This document shows, one piece after another, positions 12,579-23,334 of a stretch of 64,000 nt of DNA. Within the stretch, counting starts at the first letter, position 1. Each line of letters begins with the position of its first letter. Source of the stretch: Mangifera indica (taxonomy: Eukaryota; Streptophyta; Magnoliopsida; Sapindales; Anacardiaceae); contig NC_058138.1 of NCBI RefSeq assembly GCF_011075055.1, positions 7,708,001 through 7,772,000 of the forward strand, in the 5' to 3' direction. The translations under genes and the position numbers were made by a program. Under the pieces are notes generated by a model that worked only from the letters and a program-made list of their open reading frames with translations, was not told the DNA's origin and ran no database searches.

Positions 12579-15500
12579 TTGAATACATTGATGCTTGATG
12601 ATTCGGCTTCACCTTCTAACAACGAAGTTACTACCCTTGTCAATCCGTTGCAATTGATTAACTACATGGAGCATGTGGCCACGGTAACAGACCCTTCTTC
12701 TTCTCATTCACTCTTGATGCATATTCCAGTACAAGTAAATAAACTTGATATTAAAGCTATGGTAGACACGGGGGCTACACATACTTTTATTGCATCTAGA
12801 GTAGCGAAGAAGTATGCTTTGCAAGTGAGTAAAAGCCTAAGCATGCTTAAGACAGTCAACTTTAAGGCTCAATCGGTTGTGGGGATGTCTTATAACACAA
12901 ATATCATGGTGGGTAGATGGTCTACTCGAGTGAATATTTTGGTGATACCACTGGAGGATTTTGATTTGATACTTGGTATTGATTTTTGTCAGAAAGCCAA
13001 GCTTGCACCTATGCCTTATCTTGAAGGTGTGATGCTTATGCAAGAAGGGCATTCTTCCTTCATTCCTTGCTGTCCGCGGGTGGAGAAGGAAACAAGAATG
13101 GGAAGTGTGGTCCAAGCGTCGGCTATGATCATTGAGAAAGGCTTAAAGGCAGGCCTAGACACATATGTTGCTACAGTGACCGAAACTAAGGAAGATGGTG
13201 TGATGGACATACTTGAAAGTGTTGCCTTGTTGCTGAACGCGTTTCGGGATGTTATGCCTCCTGAACTACCGAAAATGTTACCTCCCAGAAAAACCATCGA
13301 TCATAAAATCTAACTGGTTCCAGGATCGATGCCTCCTGCTCGACCTCCATACAGAATGTCTCCTCTAGAGTTGGCCGAACTAAGGAAGCAACTAGGGGAA
13401 TTACTGGAATCCGGGTATATCCAGCCTTCTAAAGCGCCATATGGGGCACCTGTGCTATATCAAAAGAAGGTAGATGCGTCACTCAGAATGTGTGTGGATT
13501 ACAGAGCCTTGAACAAGGTCACTATAAAGAACAAATACCCAATACCTCTTGTTCAAGACTTGATGGACAGACTATGCAAGGCTTGTTGGTTCACGAAGTT
13601 GGATCTGAGAAGTGGCTATTGGCAAGTGCGCATTGCTCCAGGGGATGAGCCAAAGACTACCTGCGTGACAAGGTATGAGTCTTGGAAAGAATGCCGTTTG
13701 GTTTGATGAATGCACCTGCTACTTTCTGTAACTTGATGAATCAAGTTTTATACGAGTTTTTGGATGCTTTTGTGGTGGTATACCTTGACGATATAGTGAT
13801 ATATAGCAATTCACTTGATGAACATGTTATACACTTGAAATTGGTGTTTGATAAATTGCGGGAATTTCAATTGTATGTAAAGACAGAAAAATGTGAATTT
13901 GCTAAACAGGAAATCAAGTTCCTTAGACATGTTATTGGAAAGAATCAGGTTAGGATGGATCCTAGAAAAATATTGGCTATCAATGAATGGCCAGCCCCTA
14001 CTAAAGTCTCAGAATTACGATCATTTCTTGGGTTAGCTAATTATTATCGGAAGTTTATTACTAGTTATGCAAATATTGCTACCCCTTTGACTGATCTGTT
14101 AAAGAAAAATGAGACGTGGGATTGGAATGAAAAATGCGAGAAGGCCTTCACGGCGTTGAAGAAGGCCATCTCTTCTGAACCTGTATTGAGATTGCCTGAT
14201 TTTAAGATGCCCTTTAAAGTGCACACTGATGCTTCGGATAAAGCTATTGGTGGAGTCTTAGTGCAAGAGGGACATCCAGTTGCATTTGAAAGCAGGAAAC
14301 TAAATCTTACTGAGCAAAAATACTCTGCTCATGAGAAGGAAATGGTAGCAGTAATTCATTGCCTTCCAGTTTGGCGTGTTTATTTGTTGAGTACACGGTT
14401 TGTTGTTAAAACGGATAATGTTGCAAATACTTATTTTAAGACCCAAAGAAAGCTTTCACCCAAACAGGCTCGGTGGCAGAAATTTCTTGTTGAATATGAC
14501 TTTGTGTGGGAACACAAAGCTGAGAGACATAATCAGGTTGCTGATGCTCTCAATAGGAAGGCGATTATGGCTGTTTTATATTCTATGTCCCATGTTGAAA
14601 CTAGGATGATGGAACAGATCAAGGAAGCAACCGAGAAAGATGTCACATATGGGAAGTTATTATAGCAGGTAACTGATGGTATTGTGCGAAGATACTGGAT
14701 AGAAGATGGTCTCTTGAAATACAAAGGGGGACGTGTGTATGTACCTGCGGCTGATGGAGTAAGAAGAGCCTTACTCAAGGAAACACATGATCCGCAGTGG
14801 GCGGGACATCCTGGAGTAGAACGAATGACTGCTTTGTTGGCTAGGTTTTACTACTGGCCTAAAATGGAAGAAGACATAGAAGCATATGTAAAGACGTGCC
14901 TTATATGTCAATAAGATAAAACGGAGAGAAAGAAAGAAGCTGGGTTGCTGCAGCCTTTACCTGTCCCGATTGGTCCTTGGATCTCAATATCCATGGATTT
15001 CATAAGCGGATTCCCGGAGGTAAACAAACTAACATCAGTTTTAGTTGTGGTTGACAGGTTTTTGAAATATGCAGTGTTTGTTGCAGCCCCTTCTTCATGT
15101 CCGTCAGATGTTGCTGCTGAATTATTTTATAAACATGTGGTAAAACATTTTGGCTTGCCTTTGGATATAGTAAGTGACAGAGATGCCAGGTTCACAGGAC
15201 GGTTTTGGACTTCTTTATTTAATATGATGGGAACCAATCTTAAATTCTCTACTGCCAATCATCCACAAACTGATGGGCAAACTGAGAGAATTAATCATTT
15301 GCTTGAGGAATACCTACGACATTATATATCGGCTAGTCAAAAGAATTGGCTGGATTTGTTGGATAGTGCTCAGTTTTGCTATAACTTGCACAAATCCTCA
15401 TCCACGGGAAAGAACCCTTTTGAGATTGTTTTGGGGCACCAACCAATCACTCCCTTAGATGTCTCACAATGGACAGTCGAAGGGAAATCCCCAGTAGCTA

Positions 15501-15883
15501 TTCGGTTTGCCAAAGATAAGCAAGAGTTGCTTGAAGAGGCCGAGGACAGTTTGAGACAGGCTAGAGAATGGATGAAAAAGTATGTAAATCAGCATAGACG
15601 GGATTTAGAATTCCAAGTTGAGGATAAGGTTCTGTTGAAACTTACTCCTCAAATTTGGAAGAAGATTAACAGCAAGACGGTACATCGGGGTTTGATTCCA
15701 AAGTATGATGGACCTTTTGAAGTAGTGCAGCGAGTAGGCAATGTGGCTTACAAGATTAAACTACCTGACAGAATCAGAGTTCATCCTACATTTCATGTGA
15801 GCTTTTTAAAGCCTTACCATGATGATGAACAAGATCCAGATCGGAATAAGATGGCTAGAGCGCCACCCATGATTCGGAAGTAG
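12579..15883 (+). pseudogene. Chromovirus pol: protease, RT, RNase H, integrase
   Basis: Domains in order: aspartic protease (VDTGATHTFI, about 12760); reverse transcriptase (13329-14000, with [10 protein letters not shown] and the catalytic YLDD at about 13783); RNase H (HTDASDKAIGG near 14222, ending at VADALNRK near 14560); integrase with an HHCC finger (H...H...CLIC, 14788-14911) and the DDE core (SMDF near 14991, SDRDARFTG near 15174, E in LLEEYLRH). A GPY-like module follows (GPFEVVQRVGNVAYKIKLP). Breaks: TAA 13311, a frameshift near 13675-13690 inside RT, TAG at 14663, TAA at 14913, TAG at 15881. Most stops are one C-to-T change from Gln. The enzymes would copy and insert the element; this copy is dead. 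Confidence 0.93.
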
Positions 15884-16540
15884 TTTGATCTTGACATTGA
15901 GAGGATACTGGATCACAGGACCCTTGGCCAACATAAGAAATTCAAATGAACAAAAATTTTTGGTGTTATGGAAAGGGAAGCCTGAGATCGAAGCCACTTG
16001 GGAAAGAGATACTACTTTGTGGCAATTTGAGAAACAAATTGCAGAATACTTGAAAGGTACTAATACTCAAACCGCGGAACAAGCTCACTTGAATTTTATT
16101 TTGACTTCGAGGAATCATGTGGCGAATGATTTTCGGATACCTGGGGATATCTTTGAAGTACACATCTATGTTTCTACTAATGACTTATAGTCTGTTCTCC
16201 TTTTTGATAGGGAACCAGTAGAACATAATACTTGGGAATTAAATCCAAGCGCGGTTTCCTATAGTGATGAAGTGAAGGAGATGTTGTGCACAACATTTTG
16301 TTTGAGGAAACATGAAAGCCTCCTGAGTGAGGAGCGATTCTTTGTTTTTACAGATCATATTGACAATGGATTCTTCTTAGAGTCGGATGGTGGGGGTATG
16401 CGTCAAACATAACTTGAATTTTTGTTGAATTTTGACTTTGTTTGGATACGTGGGACTGAGGAGGACCCAAGATTGGATGACTTAACCAGAATACAAACCC
16501 TCTCAACGAGGACGTTGAGTTCAACGGGTGGGGGGTGGTT
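15884..16540 (+). pseudogene. Chromodomain and C-terminal extension, broken copy
   Basis: Continues pol. It encodes DLDIERILDHRTLGQHKKFK, then a chromodomain (LVLWKGKPEIEATWERDT) out of frame, then ~130 aa of extension. Compared with the inverted copy at 17619-18285, this one has TGA for CGA and a one-base insertion just before the chromodomain, and TAG (16188-16190) for CAG. Chromodomains direct integration to chromatin with particular histone marks. The G-rich tract at ~16526-16540 is the polypurine tract. Confidence 0.85.
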
Positions 16541-17591
16541 TGCCACACCCCTAGAGTCGGACATGCAGAAATCGACTGAATGTGTGTGCACCAGGTTGCA
16601 TAAGGGCACCTGCATAAGGCCATGATGGGCGCGCGCGGTTGCACTCAGTGACGTGCGTGCATACGAAATGCAGAATGGGCGTTGGGTGGCGCCAAAGATG
16701 ATGCGAGCGTGCACAGCTTTAGTTACGGGTACGCGCATACGTTGGAAGCAAGGCGCGGAGCACCAAGCAACAGATTACGTACGTGAGACCTTGGTAAGGC
16801 GTGCGCAAAGCAGGCACTTGTTTGGGTAGTTAGAGCTATGCGGACGCTTGTGGGCTTCCTTGTAGACCTCTAGACTTGCGGGCTTGATTAATAAGCGGAG
16901 TACACTAGTAGATTGGGTTGCGTCCTGTCTACCCAATGAAGGCAGACGGATCATAGAAGTGGGCTAATGATGTTGAAGGCCAAACGAAGGCGTTGGTCCA
17001 GAGGCAAGGAGCTTGGGTGGGCTTGCTTGTCTACAACATAAAGTGGGCTAATGAGGGTGACCAAGCAAGGGCTAGCATTGCTGGGAGCCAGCCTGACAAA
17101 AGAGCAGTTAGAGATGTCCAAGATTCCACAGTTACTTAGACAAGAATATGCTGGGGTGGTTTTATAACTGCCTAGTTTGAATTTGAACACACAATTGCTT
17201 GTAACTGCCCCATCTCCTATATAACTGTTGTATTTGAATGTGTCTATAAATAGGACTAGGTGTCCTATGCACAGGGAGAGAATGGAAACGTGAGAAAGCC
17301 GGTGCTATTGTAATACATGTATATTGTCCTTTGTAATCTGTCATTGAGATTAATAAAGGTTGGGATTGGATTGCCCGTACATTGACTTGTTCTCCTTATT
17401 GCGTTGCATTGTGGCTTATTGTGTTTTGCTAACGAATCATTGTTGTGCGGATTGTGTTGTTGCCCATTAACCTTGCTCTTCTTGACCCAAATTGCGTGTG
17501 AGTAAAGTGCTGAACCAAGTTGCGGGAACTTGGCTGCATCACAAGACGCCAATTACAGATTTGCGTTGTCGGAAAGATTGGCCTTGTGACA
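16541..17591 (+). repeat. 3' LTR of the chromovirus
   Basis: 1051 bp, collinear with the 5' LTR and the same length. It begins TGCCAC (T-to-C change from TGTCAC, breaking the terminal inverted repeat) and ends GTGACA. TATA and AATAAA signals are retained at about 17245 and 17352. It abuts an inverted piece of another copy at 17592. Confidence 0.92.
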
Positions 17592-18288
17592 ATTCAATCG
17601 ATTTTCGCATGTCCGACTCTAGGGGTGTGACAAACCACCCCCACCCGTTGATCTCAACGTCCTCGTTGAGAGGGTTTGTATTATGGTTAAGTCATCCAAT
17701 CTTGGGTCCTCCTCAGTCCCACGTATCCAAACAAAGTCAAAATTCAACAAAAATTCAAGGCATGTTTGACGCATACCCCCACCATCCGACTCTAAGAAGA
17801 ATCCATTGTCAATATGATCTGTAAAAACAAAGAATCGCTCCTCACTCAGGAGGCTTTCATGTTTCCTCAAACAAAATGTTGTGTACAACATCTCCTTCAC
17901 TTCATCACTATAGGAAACCGCGTTTGGATTTAATTCCCAAGTATTATGTTCTACTGGTTCCCCATCAAAAAGGAGAACAGACTGTAAGTCATTAGTAGAA
18001 ACATAGATGTGTACTTCAAAGATATCCCTAGGTATCCAAAAATCATTCGCCACATGATTCCTCGAAGTCAAAATAAAATTCAAGTGAGCTTGTTCCGCGG
18101 TTTGAGTATTAGTACCTTTCAAGTATTCTGCAATTTGTTTCTCGAATTGCCACAAAGTAGTATCTCTTTCCCAAGTGGCTTCGATCTCAGGCTTCCCTTT
18201 CCATAACACCAAAAATTCTGTTCGTTTGAATTTCTTATGTTGGCCAAGGGTCCTGTGATCCAGTATCCTCTCAATGTCAAGATCTTCT
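17592..18288 (-). mobile_element. Inverted chromovirus 3' fragment
   Basis: Reverse complement of the end of a chromovirus of the same family: 17592-17632 matches the first 41 bases of the LTR, and 17633 to about 18288 matches the last ~650 internal bases. Homology stops abruptly at about 18288, near the position where the pol stop occurs in the main copy. It is closely related to, but not identical with, the main element. Confidence 0.9.
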
Positions 18289-18305
18289 CTTATGTTAAAA
18301 CTCAA
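17619..18305 (-). pseudogene. Chromodomain plus C-terminal extension, open fragment
   Basis: An uninterrupted 228-codon frame read on the minus strand. The first few codons (MSFNIRE) lie at or beyond the breakpoint and are probably chance. From about residue 8 it encodes the end of chromovirus pol: DLDIERILDHRTLGQHKKFK, a chromodomain with the WKG...TWE core (FLVLWKGKPEIEATWERDT), then about 150 residues of unrecognised extension with a FVWIRGTEEDPRLDDL segment and a Gly-rich end encoded by the polypurine tract. The stop codon lies inside the first 13 bases of the LTR. It has no gag, RT or integrase, so it is a fragment, but it shows the intact sequence lost in the main copy. Confidence 0.8.
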
Positions 18306-18710
18306 ACAAATTTTAGGTATTTTTTTCCCTTAAGAATCAATCCTTACATAACGTATACTATATTAATTATTTTCATTTGAAAGCTGTAATATTTAATTAT
18401 TTTAACATATTAAAGGAAAGTTTAACATAATTGTTGATGAAGACTCTACTTATATTTTGGGTAGTTTTTTTGTGAAGACTCTACTTTTTCTTTTGCGTTA
18501 GAGTTGTGATTGAGCTTTAAATATGTGTAAAGTATTTTTTTTATTGGTTGTGATTATCGTAAAATATTTTATTATATTAGATTTAAATAGAATGCTCAAC
18601 CCTATGTTTGTTTTTTCTCTTTTATATTGATATTTTTTTCTACTTAAATAATTATTTTTCCGTTCTAACTCGTCGATATTGTGCTATTACATTTTTGGAA
18701 CCCATGGGGT
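18289..18710. other. AT-rich spacer
   Basis: T-rich, non-coding DNA between the inverted chromovirus fragment and the GC-rich island. No terminal repeats or signals recognised. Confidence 0.4.
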
Positions 18711-18890
18711 ATGATGTGAGGCCCGCCCAGTGGTGAGAGCAGTAAAATTGAGAACAAGACTCTAAGCATCAGTGAGTACAATCACAGTGGCTTTGACATC
18801 ATGCAAGCTCTTGATACCGACGGCGGCTCCACACATTACGGATGTCAGGCCAACTCACTAGAACCTGGCAGACGGAAGACCCCCCTTTGA
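18711..18890. other. Unidentified GC-rich island
   Basis: About 180 bases of near-balanced GC content sit abruptly in AT-rich DNA, beginning near GAGGCCCGCCCAGTGG and ending near GGCAGACGGAAGACCCCCC. A 57-codon frame is open on the + strand and a ~30-codon one on the minus strand; neither matches a family I know. I could not match it to 5S, 18S/25S rRNA, tRNA, 7SL, U3 or telomerase RNA. It could be a captured gene fragment inside a transposon or an insertion of organellar DNA. Confidence 0.3.
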
Positions 18891-18984
18891 TATATAATGT
18901 TAGTTTCAATTGAATAAATTTCTAAGTTTAAAAAGTTAAAGTTTTTTAAGGAAAAAAAAAAGGTTCCAATTTGGGGAAATTAAA

Positions 18985-19290
18985 ATAATTTCCCCTTCTT
19001 TTGGGTAATTAGAAATTTACCCCAACTTTCGGGGTTTAAACAAAAATATCCATACTTTAAAGAATTTAAACGAAAATACCCTAAATATTATAAAAAAATA
19101 CCAAAACTATCTTTCCTTTATTTCCTATTTTAGAAAATTGATAAATTATAATTTTTTTTAAAGGTAATAAACAAATTTACCTCTACTTTTGGGGTTTTAA
19201 GCAAAATGCCCTTATTTTAAGGGATTTAAACAAAAATGCCCCCAATAAAAACCAAAACTACCCTTCCTTCATTTCTATATAAACCATATC
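18985..19290 (+). repeat. Direct duplication at the left MULE end
   Basis: Two diverged ~130-bp copies in tandem, about 18998-19130 and 19163-19290. Each reads GGTAAT...AATTTACC, a Gly-codon-like GGGGTTT run, ATTTAAACaAAAAT, CCAAAACTA and TTCCTTTATTTC in order. They probably represent a duplicated terminal inverted repeat of the MULE, or the ends of two related elements. Confidence 0.55.
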
Positions 19291-19849
19291 TCTTCCCTCA
19301 TTTTTAACATATCTGAGAGAGATTTCTGGAAAGAGAAAAGAAGTTCATGTTTGGGATTTTGAGCAAAAAGAACAAAGTTTGTGAAATCGAGGTATTTATA
19401 GTTACTATAACTTCAATTGTTATTATTTTATTAATAATGTAATTATATGTGATGTTTTATATAATAAATTATAGTTGTGTATAAAAAGTAAATTAATAAA
19501 AATTATATGGGTTATTTTGTAAATATTATAGTAGTATGGGGTGAAATGATATTTTATAATAAAGGATATTAGAAGATTAGATTAGATAATATTTAATGGT
19601 AAAATGATATTTTACAATGAAATGTATTAACGATATGTTAGATAATATTTGAAGTAAAATAATATTTTTACTATATAAGAGTAAAATGATATTTTCATAA
19701 ACTAGTATCACATTAATCAAAGTATATTAATAGTCACAATATATAATTGAATTATGGAATAAGTGTAATTGTGTAATCGAAATCTGTAAATAGTATTTTT
19801 AGCCATATTATTTATATTAATTATATATTTTATTATAGAATTAATCTAA

Positions 19850-22400
19850 ATGGCTAAATATACTTCAATTAGATATGAGGGGAAATAGATAGAAAAGGAT
19901 GACAATGTAGTAAAATATGTTAGAGGTAATAGGAAATTGATTAAAATTATAGAACAGACGACATTCAAAGAATTAATCAAAATGGTTAGTGACAAGTGTA
20001 ATATAGATAAAAGAATATTTAACTTTCAGTTTAGCATAAAACCAAAGCATCTTGACGACGACATCTCGATTGAAATTTCAAATAATGAAGATGTTGAAGT
20101 TCTTAATAGTTTCTCTAACCTTTTCCAAGAATGTGTTAAAGTTTTTGTAACAACTACAGTTAATGATGATAATTATGAGACTCAACAAGCAGATGGAAGT
20201 TTACAAGATGGTGAGTCGAGTAGTTATCTAGAAGATTAAGAGATTGGTTTAGAAAGGATTTAAATGATGTTGATGTTGATGTTGATGCATTGCATTGTGC
20301 GAAAGAGTTTCTTTATGGCAACAAAAAAAATTTCCAAAGTGGAGTAAATTTGAAGGAAAGGTTGTGTATGATATTCCCATCGAGAAACTGAAGGTCAAAG
20401 AGAAGACACATGTTAATAAAGATATCGGAGGTATAAACACTTTTCCACAAACAAATCTTGATACTGGGAATGTTCGTATTGATGCATTTCATTGGTTACC
20501 ACCTTTTCCTGACTGATCATCTATATCTAACAGCTCAAGAGTTCAAACTGATAGTGATTATCTGAAAATTGGTACTTTATTTCCAACTAAACAACATGTC
20601 ATTGATGCGATAAGTTGAGATGCTCTTTAGAAGGGATATTAGTTTGCAGTGGAAAAGTCAGATACAATCAAATGGATGGTTGAATGTTGTAACGAGGAAT
20701 GTAAATAGCGTGCACGAACAATTAGGGTGGGAGCAAGTGACAGTTTCAAATTGCATCATTTGGATAGCCAACACACATGTTTTAGAAATCAGGTATTACC
20801 TCATCATAGGCAAGCAAACACCCGAGCTTTAGGGCAAATTTTGAGGATCAAATTTATATTAGTTGACCGTGTTTATTGACCAAAAGAGATCATTGCAGAC
20901 ATCGCTAACTGATATAAAATTGATATATCATATGCACAAATATGACAGGTAAGAAATTGGGCACTTCAATCATTGAGGGTTACACCAGAAGAGTCATTTA
21001 TGTTACTGTTAAAGTATTACTACAATTTAGTATGTTTTAATCTGGGAACTATGACACATACACTAACGGATGAACATGAACGATTTAAATACTTTTACAT
21101 GACATTGGGTTGCACTATCCGTGCATTCCAACAACATATTCAATCAGTTATTTGTATTAACCTTGCCTTTTTAAAGGGTAAATATTTGGGTCAATTATTT
21201 ATCGTTGTTGCATTGGATGGTAACAATCATATATATCCATTGGCTTTTGGCATTGGTCCCAAGGAAGACAATGACACATGGTGTTGGTTTTTAACAAAGC
21301 TGAAGGATTGTTTTGGTGAGGTACCTTATTTAGCCATAATTTCATATCGATATGTCAGTATATTTTCTACAATGGCTGAAGTATTCCCTAGTGTGCACTA
21401 TGACTATTATTGTCATCACCTCTATTGTAACATGCGATCCAAGTATAAGAAGAATGCCAAAGTTGCATGGATGTATTGGAATTCATACTCCATGTACGCC
21501 TTAGCGATATTGATAATAAATTCATAATCCACCATAATGCAACAACATACCTATGTGAGGTGGATTTCAACCGATGGGTAAGGACATATTTTCCAAGACA
21601 TAGGTACAATATAATGACTACCAATATCACTGAGTCGTTTAATGCACTTATTAGACACACTCACGGTTTACCCATTACTATGCTAATTGAGTTCATTAGA
21701 GGTACATTGCAATGATGGTTTTATGAAAGGAGAAATCATGCAAGTACATATTCAATATTATAATATGTTATAAATGTATATATATAAACTTATACTTAAC
21801 TACTTACCATATCTGTTTTTATTTATATTATTTGCAGATATTTACACCAACCTAGTAACACCTTGGGTAGAGGAAAAAATTGTCAAACGTGTGTGAAAGT
21901 CTTCAAACTTGGAGGTGTATCCTATTACAACTGAACGATACCAGGTTCTTGGTAGTGGCTAATATTATGCTCTGGTTGATCTTACGGAGTAAACATGTAC
22001 CTGTAGAAAATTTTAACTATCACAAATTCCCTGCATGTATGCCATTGCTATTGCCAGATATATGAAGCTTACCACTTGCATTCAATGGGTGCATCCATAT
22101 TATAACACTGTTTTTTATCGTACAGTCTACGCGGAGGCTATCAATCCATTAAGAGATCAATCAAAGTAGATCCATCTAGAGGAGACAAGTGTTATCCATC
22201 CACCGTTCGTGCATTGTGATCGTACGAGATGTCCAACAAATAAAAACAGACGTCCTTCACAATGAGAGATTGTTGAATAATTTATTTGTAGCCGATGTCA
22301 CAAATCTGGACAAACGAGATAGAATTCCGAGAGTCCTGTTCCAATACCTATTTTTGTACCATTAAGTTCAGGAAGGAAAAAGAAAGATGGAAGATAACTA
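19850..22400 (+). pseudogene. MURA-like MULE transposase pseudogene
   Basis: Starts at ATG 19850 (MAKYTSIRYEGK, then an in-frame TAG). An N-terminal PB1-like part (to ~20239) is followed by a MuDR-type DNA-binding region (about 20600-20790, TIKWMVECCNEEC, with HHLDSQHTC). The MULE transposase domain (20973-21530) has the first catalytic Asp in VALDGNNHIYPLAF; the expected second Asp is replaced by Tyr in IISYRYVSIF, and the C..HH helper motif is YYCHHLYCNM. The catalytic Glu region is ITESFNALIRH (about 21620). A SWIM zinc finger near 22000 reads CTCRKF...CMY where CXH is expected, and a zinc knuckle near 22290 (CSRCHKSGQTR) has Gln for His. Several stops and frameshifts confirm a dead gene. 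Confidence 0.85.
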
Positions 22401-22563
22401 CCTTATAATTGTACTTGTTAATTTTGAGATAAGAGTTGTTATTGTACTTGTTACTTTAAATATAAAGTTTGTGATTGTAATATATGTTTATATAAAAGTT
22501 ATGATTGTAGTTGTTATTTTATATATACATTTTATGATTGTAATATATTATCTTTAAAATTTA

Positions 22564-23334
22564 GGCCAAACGACTATTTCCCACCCAAAGTATGTGCTTT
22601 TGTCAAGTTTCCCCCCATTAACTTTGAAAATACCATTTACCCACCCGTGACCAGTTAAAATTAACAGTTTTAAGAGTTAAATTGTCATTTTGTCTGTATT
22701 ATTAAAAATAAACTTCAATTTGATTTTATTTTCCCCCTAAACCCTAAAAACTAACAATTTCTCCCAACCTAAGTTTTAAAAACTGAATTTCCCCCCTAGG
22801 GTTTTCAATTTTCTGAGTTAGTTTTTCGACGTCGTTTCTTCCTCTCCGATGCAGCCTCCTTCTGATGGTTGTTCTAGAAACTGTCATCAACGAAGATGAG
22901 GTCTTTGTCGACAATAAAGACTCTTCGTCGAAGAGGAGTCTTTGTCATCAATGAAGACCTCGTCTTCATCTCTGAACGAAGACGATTCATCTTCTTTGAG
23001 ACGAAGACAATTCGTCTTCGTCTCGACAAAGACGACTCGACGACCGTGCCTAGCATAATCACCAAAAGGAGGCCACGCTAGAGAAAGAAACAGCACCGAA
23101 AAACTAACTCTGAAAAATTGAAAACCCTAAGAGGGAAAATGCTATTTTTTAAAACTTGGGTTGGGAAAAATTGTTAGTTTTTAAAATTTTAGGGGGGAAA
23201 ATGAGATAAATTTTCCAGGGGTTAGGGTTCTATTAAATTTAACAGTCCATGGGTGGGTAAATAGTATTTTCAAAGTTAATGGGGGGAAACTTGACAAAAA
23301 CGCATACTTTTGGGTGGGAAATAGTCATTTGGCC
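22564..23334. mobile_element. 771-bp long-TIR element with 9-bp target duplication
   Basis: Flanked by TAAAATTTA on both sides (22555-22563 and 23335-23343), the 9-bp duplication expected for Mutator-like elements. The ends are long inverted repeats beginning GGCCAAACGACTATTTCCCA on the left and GGCCAAATGACTATTTCCCA on the right complement. The symmetry continues inward for about 250-300 bases, including TTTTCAATTTTctGAGTTAG on both arms, so the element is almost a foldback. The centre (22890-23050) is a mesh of GAAGAC/GTCTTC words. No protein is encoded. It inserted between the two genes of the larger MULE. Confidence 0.88.

Larger units (their letters stand above)
10490..17591 (+). mobile_element. 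Ty3/gypsy chromovirus, full length, decayed
   Basis: A 7102-bp element: 1051-bp LTR, tRNA-iMet-type primer binding site, gag, protease, reverse transcriptase, RNase H, integrase, chromodomain, G-rich polypurine tract, 1051-bp LTR. This order and the chromodomain define the chromovirus branch of Ty3/gypsy. The coding region is broken by one-base frameshifts and several stops, so it cannot be autonomous now. The LTRs are clearly alike, and most visible differences are C/T or G/A. Flanking 5-mers (tcttt on the left, attca on the right) do not match; an inverted fragment of the same family lies directly to the right, so the right flank is not original single-copy DNA. Confidence 0.93.

Noticed and set aside
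10485..17596. 5-bp target duplication for the chromovirus
   Set aside because: Left tcttt and right attca differ, and the right flank is an inverted element fragment.
18711..18890. rRNA, tRNA, 7SL, U3 or telomerase RNA gene
   Set aside because: No A/B box, no snRNA-type upstream element, no telomere template and no recalled rRNA match.
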